DNA of 64,000 nt from Paludibacter sp. (GTDB taxonomy: Bacteria; Bacteroidota; Bacteroidia; Bacteroidales; Paludibacteraceae), in assembly GCA_019163375.1 (NCBI GenBank), contig JAFLKK010000009.1, positions 353,322 through 417,321 of the forward strand, in the 5' to 3' direction. Made by a program: the position numbers and the translations under genes. The notes under the pieces are model-generated. The model saw only the letters and a list, made by a program, of their open reading frames with translations, searched no databases and was not told where the DNA came from. This document shows positions 1-8,984 of the stretch, one piece after another. The stretch's first letter is position 1. Each line of letters begins with the position of its first letter.

Positions 1-203
1 GAGGTGGAAAAATTGAAATTCATGCCGACAAGATTGATGGACCAATATTGGGAGTAATAAACGTAGCTACTTCCGGCGAAGGTGACAATTGGAAAACAAT
101 CAGTACTCCTGTCAAAAATATCAAAGGTGTACACGATTTGTTTTTTGTTTTCAAGGGAGAGAAAGATTTATTTAATTTTGACTGGTGGAAATTCAATAAT
201 TAA
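1..203 (+). CDS. C-terminal end of a GH43-CBM6 type enzyme (5' truncated by window edge)
   Basis: The first complete codon begins at base 3 and the frame ends with TAA at 201-203. The 66 visible residues match the last part of the CBM6-like domain at the ends of the GH43 enzymes at 3811 and 7624. Shared features are a GGKIEIH strand, a KGVHDLFFVFKG strand and an FNFDWWKF end. It is therefore probably the tail of another family 43 arabinofuranosidase or xylosidase with a carbohydrate-binding module. The catalytic domain lies outside the window, so the activity cannot be stated. Only 10 bases separate it from the next gene, which suggests one transcript. Confidence 0.85.
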   Translation, partial: GGKIEIHADKIDGPILGVINVATSGEGDNWKTISTPVKNIKGVHDLFFVFKGEKDLFNFDWWKFNN

Positions 204-213
204 AAAATAATAT

Positions 214-1599
214 ATGAAAAAACATTTTGCAATAATTTTGGCTACAATTGCTTCTGTGAGTGTATGTTTGGCTGATAATCCTGTGGTGCAAACACATTAT
301 GCGCCCGATCCTGCTCCAATGGTGTACAATGGTACAGTTTATATGTACACCGGCGACGATATTCCCGGTTTCGATTTCTATTATATGACCAAATGGCGTG
401 TATTGTCCTCAACCGATATGGTCAACTGGACGGATCACGGAAGTCCTATCGCGCTGGAATCCTTTAAATGGGCGCGCGATCGTGCCTGGGCTGCGCAGTG
501 TATAGAAAGTAACGGTAAATTTTATTGGTATATCTGTGCTCAAAGTACTAAAAATGATATGGCCATCGGTGTGGCAGTTTCCGACTCTCCAACCGGTCCA
601 TTCAAAGATGCACTTGGTAAACCATTGATTATTAATGGTAGTTGGTCGAATATAGATCCAACCGTTTGTATCGACGATGATGGACAAGCGTATCTTTACT
701 GGGGTAACGGCAGTCTTTATTATGTGAAATTGAATAAAGACATGATTTCTTATTCGGGCGATATTGTTGCTACTCCTCTTAACGTGGAAACATTTGGAGG
801 CGTTAGAGGTAACAAAAGTACCGAAAATCCGAATAAAGACTCGTTTGTAGAAGGTCCTTGGTTTTACAAACGTAACAGCCAGTATTATATGATGTTTGCC
901 GGGATGGGCAAAGGGGGCGAGACGCTTTCTTACTCAACAAGTAGTGGCCCTATGGGACCATGGAAATATCAGGGTAAAATTATGGAAAACCAAAAACTGA
1001 ACAGTTTCACCAACCACGGAGGAATTATTGATTACAAAGGAAATTCCTATCTTTTCTATCATAGCGGTTTGTTGCCCGGAGGTGGAAGTTATGGTCGTGC
1101 AGCTGCAATCGAACAATTCAGTTATAATCCTGATGGAACAATTCCTTCTGTTTCAGCAACAAAAGAAGGTGTAAGTCCCGTTGGCGAAATTAATCCTTAC
1201 AAACGAGTTGAAGCTGAAACAATGGCATGGTCGCAAAAATGTTCTATTACTCAAAATGAAAAAACGGGTGTATATGTTTCGGGCACTCGTCTGAAAGGCT
1301 ATACAAAAGTGCGTGAGGTGAATTTTGGAAGTCAATCGCCTAAATCGTTTTCAGCATCATTAGCAGCCGGTGTCGATGGAGGTATTTTGGAGGTTCGCCT
1401 TGATAGCGTTGCCGGAGCCATTATTTCATCTATCCAATTGCCCCGCACGGGAGGATGGGATAAATTTGAAACATTTACATCGGAACTAAAACAAGAAGTA
1501 ACAGGCAAACACGATGTTTACTTCTGTTTTAATGGTCAGAACATTACAGCCGGCCGTGAATTATTCAACTTTGATTATTGGATTTTTAATAAAAAATAA
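214..1599 (+). CDS. Secreted GH43 glycosidase with C-terminal CBM6
   Basis: A 461-residue protein. A signal peptide runs to about residue 20 (SVCLA, then DNP), followed by a five-bladed propeller GH43 domain (about 22-325) and a CBM6-like beta-sandwich (about 330-461, from RVEAE to FNFDYW). The GH43 triad is present: D32 in the APDPAP motif (base), D148 in NIDPTV (pKa modulator) and E213 in VEGPW (acid). Family 43 members release arabinose, xylose or galactose from plant glycans. This one belongs to the same group as the enzymes at 3811 and 7624, but its subfamily and substrate cannot be read reliably. The 39-base gap to the downstream GH27 gene suggests co-transcription. It should act in the periplasm or outside the cell, since there is no lipobox. 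Confidence 0.9.
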   Translation: MKKHFAIILATIASVSVCLADNPVVQTHYAPDPAPMVYNGTVYMYTGDDIPGFDFYYMTKWRVLSSTDMVNWTDHGSPIALESFKWARDRAWAAQCIESNGKFYWYICAQSTKNDMAIGVAVSDSPTGPFKDALGKPLIINGSWSNIDPTVCIDDDGQAYLYWGNGSLYYVKLNKDMISYSGDIVATPLNVETFGGVRGNKSTENPNKDSFVEGPWFYKRNSQYYMMFAGMGKGGETLSYSTSSGPMGPWKYQGKIMENQKLNSFTNHGGIIDYKGNSYLFYHSGLLPGGGSYGRAAAIEQFSYNPDGTIPSVSATKEGVSPVGEINPYKRVEAETMAWSQKCSITQNEKTGVYVSGTRLKGYTKVREVNFGSQSPKSFSASLAAGVDGGILEVRLDSVAGAIISSIQLPRTGGWDKFETFTSELKQEVTGKHDVYFCFNGQNITAGRELFNFDYWIFNKK

Positions 1600-1638
1600 T
1601 CCCAAAAACTGCGAATCCAACCATAAATATTTTATTTC

Positions 1639-3678
1639 ATGAGTATTACAAAAAGAATTAAATCAGTCATTTCCGGACTTATAATCTTGTTCAGTGCATT
1701 TGGTATCCAAACTATAACGGCGCAAACCGTTTGGCTTGATCAATTAGATCTCAGCACAGCCACTCAGGGCTATGGAACTCCGGGAAGTAATAAAACAGTT
1801 GATGGAAAACCACTTACTATTGCAGGTAAAACCTACGAACGAGGTTTTGGAAGTCATTCCGAAAGTTCGTTAACTATCTTGCTTGAGGGAAAAGCAACTT
1901 TGTTTACAGCTCAGGTTGGTATCGACGACGAGGTAAAAGGTCAGAGACCGGCTGCTGAATTTGTTGTTTATGGTGATAACCAAAAATTATGGTCAAGCGG
2001 TGTTATGCGTTTAGGTGACACTGCCAGAACTTGTTCTGTAAAGCTTAATGGTGTTAGGAAACTTGAATTGGTAGTAATTGATGGTGGAAATGGGAATTAT
2101 TACGACCACGTTGATTGGGTGGATGCTAAGTTTGAAACTACAGGAGTAGCTACCTTCAAAACATTCAATCCGATATCGAACGAGCAGTACATACTTACAC
2201 CTAAGCCTTCTGCTTCTCCTAAAATTAATAGCGCGAAAGTATTTGGTGTGCGTCCGGGATCACCGTTTCAATTTTTAGTGGCAGCCACCGGCGACCGTCC
2301 GATGATTTTTTCGGCAAGAGGCTTGCCTAAAGGATTAAAAATCAATAAAAAAACAGGTGTCATTACAGGTTCATTGTCAAAGGCAGGAACTTTTGAAGTG
2401 ACTTTGGCAGCTAAAAATGCTAAGGGCAAAGCGGAGAAAAAACTGCGTATTGTTTGTGGCGACCGCATCTCACTTACTCCACCAATGGGTTGGAATAGCT
2501 GGAATTGTTTTGCGAATGAGGTTTCGGCCGATAAGGTGAAGCGTGCTGCAGATGCGATGGTAAAAAGCGGACTTATCAACCACGGCTGGACCTACGTTAA
2601 TATCGATGATTTCTGGGAAAATAACCGTGATTCAAAGGATGAGTCATTACGTGGTGAGTTTCGTGATGTGGACGGTAACATTGTTACTAATTCACGATTT
2701 GTAGATATGAAAGGACTTGCAGACTATGTGCATGACTTGGGATTAAAAATAGGACTCTATTCAAGTCCGGGTCCTTGGACATGCGGCGGATGTGCCGGCA
2801 GTTATGGTTACGAAAAGCAAGATGCTGAAAGTTATGCCAAATGGGGCTTCGATTACCTTAAATATGACTGGTGCAGTTATGGTAATGTGATTAATGGTTT
2901 GCCGAACAATGATCCGAGTAAAGTTTCGTCTTTGTCGTATAATGGTGGTAACGAATTGAATACGGCCATTAAACCATTTAAGGTTATGGGCGAATATCTT
3001 CGTCAACAGCCTCGCGACATTGTATATAGCGTATGTCAGTACGGTATGTCGGATGTATGGAAATGGGGTGATTCTGTTAATGGAAATTGCTGGCGCACTA
3101 CCAATGATATTACCGATACCTGGGTAAGTGTAAAAAATATAGCACTCGATCAGGATAAATCGGCTCCTTATGCTAAGCCCGGTAACTGGAACGACCCTGA
3201 TATGTTGGTGGTTGGTCATGTTGGTTGGGGAAATCCGCATCCAAGCAAGCTGAAACCAGATGAACAATATCTTCATATCAGTCTTTGGAGTCTTTTCTCA
3301 GCACCGCTCTTGATTGGTTGTGATATGGAGAAACTAGATGATTTTACCCTGAATTTGTTGACTAATGACGAAGTAATTGAAATCAATCAGGATCCATTGG
3401 GCAAGCAAGCTACCTGCCTACAAACAATAGGTGAACTTCGTATTTATGTAAAAGAACTTGAAGATGGCAGCCGTGCGGTTGGATTCTGTAACTTTGGTAT
3501 AGATAGAGCAGATATTTCATACAAAGATTTTGAAAAATTAGGTCTTAATGGACAGTTTGTAGTGCGTGATCTTTGGCGTCAAAAAGATCTAAGCAATCTG
3601 GCAACAGAATCAGGTGAATTAAAGCTCAACGTACCGGCTCACGGAGTAGTGCTCTATAAATTTACCCCGGTAAAATGA
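1639..3678 (+). CDS. Secreted GH27 alpha-galactosidase with N-terminal NPCBM and Ig-like domains
   Basis: A 679-residue protein. It has a signal peptide (1-28, ending TITA before Q), an NPCBM domain (about 30-168: WLDQLDL near the start, RGFGSHSES in the middle, YDHVDWVDA at the end), a putative Ig-like He_PIG domain (about 195-275, with GLPKGLKINKKTGVITG), and a GH27 barrel starting at PPMGWNSWNCF. The predicted nucleophile is D410 in YLKYDWCS. The acid/base is D490 in WRTTNDI, by analogy with D170 and D231 of human alpha-galactosidase. A C-terminal beta-sandwich ends near HGVVLYKF. Family members remove terminal alpha-D-galactose, and some remove beta-L-arabinopyranose. The NPCBM has the usual N-to-C order, unlike the one in the second GH27 at 8985. 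Confidence 0.92.
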   Translation: MSITKRIKSVISGLIILFSAFGIQTITAQTVWLDQLDLSTATQGYGTPGSNKTVDGKPLTIAGKTYERGFGSHSESSLTILLEGKATLFTAQVGIDDEVKGQRPAAEFVVYGDNQKLWSSGVMRLGDTARTCSVKLNGVRKLELVVIDGGNGNYYDHVDWVDAKFETTGVATFKTFNPISNEQYILTPKPSASPKINSAKVFGVRPGSPFQFLVAATGDRPMIFSARGLPKGLKINKKTGVITGSLSKAGTFEVTLAAKNAKGKAEKKLRIVCGDRISLTPPMGWNSWNCFANEVSADKVKRAADAMVKSGLINHGWTYVNIDDFWENNRDSKDESLRGEFRDVDGNIVTNSRFVDMKGLADYVHDLGLKIGLYSSPGPWTCGGCAGSYGYEKQDAESYAKWGFDYLKYDWCSYGNVINGLPNNDPSKVSSLSYNGGNELNTAIKPFKVMGEYLRQQPRDIVYSVCQYGMSDVWKWGDSVNGNCWRTTNDITDTWVSVKNIALDQDKSAPYAKPGNWNDPDMLVVGHVGWGNPHPSKLKPDEQYLHISLWSLFSAPLLIGCDMEKLDDFTLNLLTNDEVIEINQDPLGKQATCLQTIGELRIYVKELEDGSRAVGFCNFGIDRADISYKDFEKLGLNGQFVVRDLWRQKDLSNLATESGELKLNVPAHGVVLYKFTPVK

Positions 3679-3810
3679 TTTTTTTAAATAAGTTGTTCTA
3701 AACATTTAATGATTTGTTTTTCCAAATTAATATACATATTAATAAACTTGTAACTCGTAACTATTTGCTTGTAAATGCTTTAAACTTATCCAAAATAACA
3801 CACACACAAT
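3679..3810 (+). other. Short AT-rich intergenic gap with a small palindrome
   Basis: This 132-base gap separates the GH27 gene from the next GH43 gene. It holds one perfect palindrome at 3726-3743 (arms ATTAATAT and ATATTAAT, two-base centre). I see no TAnnTTTG promoter match, and no strong terminator stem followed by a T run. The palindrome is very AT-rich and could be chance. Confidence 0.35.
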
Positions 3811-5178
3811 ATGAAGACTAAATTTGCTTTTATAGTCGCTACAATGGTATTATTGCCTTTAATAAGTAAAGCGCAAAATCCGATTATTCAAACCAATTAT
3901 ACTGCCGATCCGGCGCCGATGGTGCACAACGGTACTGTGTATCTTTATACTTCACATGATGAGGATGTTACTGTGAAGAATTTCTTCACAATGAATGACT
4001 GGAGATGCTATTCAACAACCGATATGGTAAACTGGACCGATCATGGTGCAGTTTTATCGTATAAAGTTTTTGAATGGTCGCGCGGCGATGCCTGGGCTGG
4101 CCAATGCGTTTATCGAAACGGAAAATTTTATTATTATTTGCCGGTGAATCAAAAAAACGGTGGAAATGCTATTGGTGTTGCTGTATCCGACAGTCCGACA
4201 GGACCTTTTAAAGATGCGATTGGCAAACCATTGTTGAGTGGCTATGGCTACATCGACCCAACTATATTTATTGATGCCGATGGTCAAGCTTACATGTATT
4301 GGGGAAATCCAAACCTTTGGCATGTAAAGCTGAATGAGGATATGGTTTCGTACGACCAAGAACTGGGTATTGTAAAAGAAGATTTGAAAGATGAAAATTT
4401 TGGATACCGTTCAAAAAAAATAGACAACCGCACGGCTTCTTACGAGGAAGGTCCATGGTTGTATAAGCGTAACAGTCTGTATTACTTGTTATACCCGGCT
4501 GGTGGAGTTCCCGAGCATTTGGCTTATTCTACGGCTAAAAGTATTACCGGTCCCTGGACCTATGGCGACACCATCATGCACGTAATTAAAGAAGGTGGAG
4601 CTTTCACCAATCACCCGGGATTGATTGATTTTAAAGGTAAACCGTATTTATTTTATCACAATGGCGCATTGCCGGGTGGTACTGGTTTTAAACGCTCGGT
4701 TTGTGTAGAACCTTTCTCATTCAATGCCGATGGCTCTATTCCATTAATTCATCCTACAAAAGAAGGAGTGAAAGAAAGTGCAGCTAATTTGAATCCTTTC
4801 GTAAGAGTTGAAGCCGAAACCATTGCATGGGAAGAAGGCATTGAAACCTCGAAAGATGAGAAAACAGGCGTGTACGTCACCAACATTAGTAACGGAGACT
4901 ATATTAAAGTACGAAGTGTAGATTTTGGTAAAGGTGCTAAAAAATTTAGTGCAAGTGTAGCTTCTGCATCACAAGGTGGAAAAATCGAAATTTACATTGA
5001 TGCAAAAAACGGCATTTTGTTAGGGACTTTAGACGTAAAAAATACCGGTGATATTCAAACATGGAAAACCCTATTGTGTAAAGTAAATAAAGTCAAAGGA
5101 GTACATGACTTATACTTTGTTTTCAAAGGTGGAGCTGGTGACAACCTTTTCAATTTTGATTGCTGGCAACTAAAATAA
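3811..5178 (+). CDS. Secreted GH43 glycosidase with C-terminal CBM6
   Basis: A 455-residue protein. It has a signal peptide (about 1-21, ending SKA before Q), a GH43 propeller (about 23-320) and a CBM6-like domain (about 328-455). The triad is D33 in TADPAP, D149 in YIDPTI and E213 in EEGPW. The layout matches the enzymes at 214 and 7624, and the CBM6 tail resembles the partial gene at the window start. This indicates tandem duplication and divergence within the cluster. The likely role is removal of arabinose, xylose or galactose from hemicellulose side chains; the subfamily is not determined. The next gene follows after 12 bases, so the two are probably co-transcribed. Confidence 0.9.
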   Translation: MKTKFAFIVATMVLLPLISKAQNPIIQTNYTADPAPMVHNGTVYLYTSHDEDVTVKNFFTMNDWRCYSTTDMVNWTDHGAVLSYKVFEWSRGDAWAGQCVYRNGKFYYYLPVNQKNGGNAIGVAVSDSPTGPFKDAIGKPLLSGYGYIDPTIFIDADGQAYMYWGNPNLWHVKLNEDMVSYDQELGIVKEDLKDENFGYRSKKIDNRTASYEEGPWLYKRNSLYYLLYPAGGVPEHLAYSTAKSITGPWTYGDTIMHVIKEGGAFTNHPGLIDFKGKPYLFYHNGALPGGTGFKRSVCVEPFSFNADGSIPLIHPTKEGVKESAANLNPFVRVEAETIAWEEGIETSKDEKTGVYVTNISNGDYIKVRSVDFGKGAKKFSASVASASQGGKIEIYIDAKNGILLGTLDVKNTGDIQTWKTLLCKVNKVKGVHDLYFVFKGGAGDNLFNFDCWQLK

Positions 5179-5190
5179 TCAAACAATCCT

Positions 5191-6966
5191 ATGAATATAA
5201 AAAATCTTTCTTCGTATAAACAGGTATTTGTACTCAGTACTTTAGTTCTGGCTTCGGTTAGTAATAATGTATTTTGCCAGAGCGAAGTTCTTGCTCATTG
5301 GAATTTTGAACAAATAAAGCATCTGAGAGCTGATTCCGTTTCTGTTCCGGTTGTAGGTCAACCGCTCACAGCTTCTGATCGCGGGCCAGCCGAACCGCAG
5401 CCTTATGTTTTTGATCAATCGGGCAAGGGTAATTTTTTGCAAGTGCGTGGGAACAGACCATCTCCAAATGTATTTTCCGATAATGTACCAACTGCTCTGG
5501 TAGATGGTAAATCGAACACTCGTTCGCTTATTTTGAAAAATAGCGAGTATGTAGTGACATTCGATCGCTCACTGGCTTATTACGATATGCAGAAGAGTTG
5601 GACTATAGAGGCAAGTTTGAAGTGTAATTTGCTTGGTACCGAGCAGGTTTATTTATGCAAAGAAGGAGCAAGAGGTCGCTTAGCTGGCGATGTATCTATT
5701 GGTTTTGATAATATGTATAAAAAATACTTTGTCGAAGTGATGTGCGCTGATGGTGTGTCTCGTCGTATTGTAGCAGGTGATGATGTAGAAGCGGGCAAGT
5801 GGTATGATGTGCGTGCTCAGGCTAATTATGATTCAAAGAGTGGTCAGACTTTACTTCGCTTTGAAGTCAAACTTTCCGGTCAAGCTAATTTTGGAAAGTC
5901 ATCTACCATGTCCTTCAAGGGCTCGGCTCTGAATCGCAATGCGGGTATGTGGGTAATTGGACGCGGATTTCCGGGAGGTTTCCCAAATAGTCTTCAGGTA
6001 CTTGATGGGGCAATTGATGAGGTTAAGATCACTGGCGAAGCAATGCCTCGCGTGGCCGGTCAAAATCCGCTTTTTACGGACTTCTTTACCGCTGACCCTG
6101 CAATGACTGTTATCGGTAATACTGTTTATGCCTATGTAGGTCAGGATGTTGCCTCTGTGGGTGGATGGTTCAACATGCCTAATTGGTTATGTTATTCCAC
6201 AACAGACATGAAGAACTGGAAAGCACATGGTTCTGTTTTGGCTGCAAAAGATTTTGTAAACGCAAACGGTGGAGCTTCTTGGGCTTCGCAAGTAGTTGAA
6301 AAAGATGGTAAATACTACGATTATGTCACACTCGATGGGAAAGATGGACACTTTATCACTGTGGCCGTAAGCGATAGCCCCAGCGGACCTTTCAAGGAAG
6401 CACTTCCCGGCAAGCCACTTATTACCGATGATATGACCAAAGATTCGCATAGGTGGAATTCCGACATTGATCCAACTGTATTGATCGACACCGACGGTAC
6501 TCCATGGATGGCCTGGGGAAATGGCGACTGTTATATGGTAAAAATGAAACGTAATATGGTTGAAATTGATGGTCCGGTTACCAAAGTTCCATTTAGGAAT
6601 TTTTCGGAGGGTCCGTGGCTTTTCAAACGTGCTGATCTTTATTATATGGTATATGCTGCCGATGCTCCGGGTGTGCAGGCAGAACAAATTGCTTATTCTA
6701 GTGCTAAGAAAATTACAGGTCCATGGACTTACGGAGGTTTACTTACTACTTCGGCAAAGTATGGTTTCACTATTCATCCATCCATTATTGAATTCAAAAA
6801 TCAATGGTACTTTTTTTACCATGATGGTTCTTACACTTTGAATGGAGCACCAGGTGGTGATTGCCGACGTCAGGTTTGTGCTGAATATCTTTACTTTAAT
6901 CCAGATGGAAGCATTAAGCCAATCACTTTGACAACTGAAGGAGTGAGTGTGCCGGCAAAGAAATAG
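5191..6966 (+). CDS. Secreted LamG-like domain fused to a GH43 glycosidase
   Basis: A 591-residue protein. The signal peptide ends near residue 29 (NVFC before Q). The N-terminal part (about 32-285) looks like a concanavalin/LamG jelly roll: AHWNF at the start, SWTIEASL in the middle and GAIDEVKI at the end. The GH43 domain occupies about 290-591, with D302 in TADPAM, D427 in DIDPTV and E473 in SEGPW. Unlike its neighbours it has an N-terminal module and no C-terminal CBM6. The LamG-like part may bind glycan. It shares the short-spaced block with the GH43 at 3811 (12 bases before) and the small Cys-rich gene (18 bases after). Substrate unknown within the arabinosidase, xylosidase or galactosidase range of GH43. 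Confidence 0.88.
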   Translation: MNIKNLSSYKQVFVLSTLVLASVSNNVFCQSEVLAHWNFEQIKHLRADSVSVPVVGQPLTASDRGPAEPQPYVFDQSGKGNFLQVRGNRPSPNVFSDNVPTALVDGKSNTRSLILKNSEYVVTFDRSLAYYDMQKSWTIEASLKCNLLGTEQVYLCKEGARGRLAGDVSIGFDNMYKKYFVEVMCADGVSRRIVAGDDVEAGKWYDVRAQANYDSKSGQTLLRFEVKLSGQANFGKSSTMSFKGSALNRNAGMWVIGRGFPGGFPNSLQVLDGAIDEVKITGEAMPRVAGQNPLFTDFFTADPAMTVIGNTVYAYVGQDVASVGGWFNMPNWLCYSTTDMKNWKAHGSVLAAKDFVNANGGASWASQVVEKDGKYYDYVTLDGKDGHFITVAVSDSPSGPFKEALPGKPLITDDMTKDSHRWNSDIDPTVLIDTDGTPWMAWGNGDCYMVKMKRNMVEIDGPVTKVPFRNFSEGPWLFKRADLYYMVYAADAPGVQAEQIAYSSAKKITGPWTYGGLLTTSAKYGFTIHPSIIEFKNQWYFFYHDGSYTLNGAPGGDCRRQVCAEYLYFNPDGSIKPITLTTEGVSVPAKK

Positions 6967-6984
6967 AATACAAATTGGGAAACA

Positions 6985-7545
6985 ATGAATAGAAAAGATT
7001 TTTTAAAAAAGGCTTGTTTATCAGGAGCTTGTATATGTGGATTCGCTTCAATCGCATTTGCTAAAGAAGCCGATGGCGTTGATGAAAAAGCATTTCAAGC
7101 TCAAACTCAAAGTCTTTCTCTTCTGCGGGAATGGATATCAAGTATACTTCTGAATGCAAATATTGAGTTAGACAAAGAGACTGCTAGAAAATTAATTAAA
7201 AAAACTGCTGAAGTCCATTTTGAAAATTTAAAAATGGAAACTCTTTTAGCTGAGTACAAAGGAGACCTTGACAAGTTTACTGTTTTCCTTCGTGAGAAAT
7301 GGGGTTGGAAGATAGATTATGACAAGGAGAAGGGAGTTCTTATTGCGGATGAAAATAAAAATTATTGTGTTTGTCCGATTGCCGTTAACAATAAGGAAAA
7401 AGACTCTTCTGCAATATGCTATTGCTCTGAAGGATTTGCCGAAAAAATGTTTTCAATGGTTTCGGGAAGGCAAACGGAGGCAGAAGTTATTGCCTCCGTT
7501 CGTAAAGGAGATGCAAGTTGTAAGTATAAAATTGTATTCTCCTAA
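6985..7545 (+). CDS. Small secreted Cys-rich protein of unknown function
   Basis: A 186-residue protein and one of two proteins here that are not recognisable carbohydrate-active enzymes. The N-terminus (NRKDFLKK, then a hydrophobic stretch ending ASIAFA) resembles a twin-arginine-type signal with RK in place of RR. The middle (about 40-110) is predicted helical and charged. The C-terminal third has conserved-looking cysteines (NYCVCP, ICYCSEGF, ASCKYKI) that could bind a metal or form disulfides. I believe it resembles a Bacteroidota domain of unknown function (possibly DUF6144), but from memory only. It sits 18 bases after a GH43 gene and shortly before another, so it is probably translated from the same message. 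Function not assigned. Confidence 0.8.
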   Translation: MNRKDFLKKACLSGACICGFASIAFAKEADGVDEKAFQAQTQSLSLLREWISSILLNANIELDKETARKLIKKTAEVHFENLKMETLLAEYKGDLDKFTVFLREKWGWKIDYDKEKGVLIADENKNYCVCPIAVNNKEKDSSAICYCSEGFAEKMFSMVSGRQTEAEVIASVRKGDASCKYKIVFS

Positions 7546-7623
7546 GATATAGACTCATTTGATGTTAAAATGTACAATATGAAAACAAAATCAATAAGGT
7601 TTGTAATGTTGCTATTCATGGTT

Positions 7624-8970
7624 ATGAGAAATAGTAAACTCAACAAACTTGCTGTGGTAGCTATCATTGCTCTATCCTCATCAATTGGAATTAAATGTTT
7701 TGCGGATAATCCGATAATACAAACTAAATTTACTGCCGATCCGGCACCGATGGTATATAAAGATACGGTATTTCTTTACACTAGTCATGACGAAGACGAT
7801 GCCACTGGCTTTAAAATGAAGAACTGGATGCTTTATACTTCTACCGACATGGTGAATTGGACTGATCATGGTATTATAGCATCGCTGAATGACTTTAAAT
7901 GGATAAAAAATGTTGACAATGGTGCTTGGGCACCCCAGTGTGTAGAGCGGAATGGTAAATTTTATTTATATTGCCCAATGCATGGTAGTGGAATTGGGGT
8001 ATTGGTTTCCGATAGCCCTTATGGACCATTCAAAGACCCATTGGGAAAGAAATTGGTTGAAACCAAAAATGTATGGAATGACATTGACCCAACTGTTTTT
8101 ATCGACGACGATGGTCAGGCATATCTTTATTGGGGGAATCCCGACTTGTATTGCGTTAAACTGAATAAGGATATGCTTTCCACTTCTGGCGAAGTAATAA
8201 AGGTAGATACTAAACCTGATAATTATCAGGAAGGTCCTTGGTTTTGGAAGCGAAAAGGTCATTATTATCTGTCTTATGCCTCTACTTGTTGTCCTGAAGG
8301 AATTGGGTATGTGATGAGTGAAACCCCAACAGGTCCTTGGGTACATAATGACGATATCATGGATGGTGACAAGAGATCATCCGGAAATCATCCAGGTGTA
8401 ATTGATTATAAGGGTAATTCGTATGCATTCGGCTTTAATTATGCCATCAATTTTTCGCAGACAAAAACTCATCGTGAAAGACGTTCAATATGTGTTGAAA
8501 AAATAACGTACAATCCAGATGGTACTATTCAGAAATTGCCTTGGTGGACAGAAACCGGTGCGCCACAGATAAGCACATTAAATCCATATAGTAGAAATGA
8601 AGCGGAATGCATTGCATGGGAATCTGGTGTGAAAACAGAAAAAAGTGATCTTACAGGTGTATATGTAACTGATATTGATAACGATGATTATATTAAAGTG
8701 AAGGGCGTTAATTTTGGAAAAGGAGCCAAATCGTTTGAAGCGAGTGTAGCTTCAGTTTCAAATGGAGGAAAAATTGAAATTCATATTGATAGTCTTTCAG
8801 GTTCATTGTTGGGAACTTATAGCGTCGAAAATACTGGTGACTGGCAAAAATGGATAGCCAAAAGCTGCAAACTGATTAAAACAAAAGGAGTGCACGATGT
8901 GTATTTTGTTTTCAAAGGAGGAGAAGGCAAGTTATTCAATTTTGACTTTTGGAAATTTTCTACAAAATAA
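7624..8970 (+). CDS. Secreted GH43 glycosidase with C-terminal CBM6
   Basis: The open frame begins at 7570, with in-frame ATGs at 7570, 7579, 7606, 7618 and 7624. I chose 7624 because it gives a standard 27-residue signal peptide (MRNSKLNKLAVV to KCFA) before DNP. The longer form adds a second hydrophobic stretch (FVMLLFMVM), which is odd. From 7624 the protein has 448 residues: GH43 propeller (about 28-310) and CBM6-like domain (about 320-448). The triad is D39 in TADPAP, then the D of NDIDPTV and the E of QEGPW. It is paralogous to the enzymes at 214 and 3811. The following GH27 gene starts 14 bases after its stop. Confidence 0.88.
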   Translation: MRNSKLNKLAVVAIIALSSSIGIKCFADNPIIQTKFTADPAPMVYKDTVFLYTSHDEDDATGFKMKNWMLYTSTDMVNWTDHGIIASLNDFKWIKNVDNGAWAPQCVERNGKFYLYCPMHGSGIGVLVSDSPYGPFKDPLGKKLVETKNVWNDIDPTVFIDDDGQAYLYWGNPDLYCVKLNKDMLSTSGEVIKVDTKPDNYQEGPWFWKRKGHYYLSYASTCCPEGIGYVMSETPTGPWVHNDDIMDGDKRSSGNHPGVIDYKGNSYAFGFNYAINFSQTKTHRERRSICVEKITYNPDGTIQKLPWWTETGAPQISTLNPYSRNEAECIAWESGVKTEKSDLTGVYVTDIDNDDYIKVKGVNFGKGAKSFEASVASVSNGGKIEIHIDSLSGSLLGTYSVENTGDWQKWIAKSCKLIKTKGVHDVYFVFKGGEGKLFNFDFWKFSTK

Positions 8971-8984
8971 TAAAAAAGGAAAAT

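Noticed and set aside
2761..3276. 171-residue open frame on the minus strand
   Set aside because: It is antisense to the GH27 barrel at 1639, which contains the catalytic Asp residues in the forward frame.
6187..6687. 166-residue open frame on the minus strand
   Set aside because: It is antisense to the GH43 domain of the LamG-GH43 gene, and the translation is low-complexity and unlike any family.
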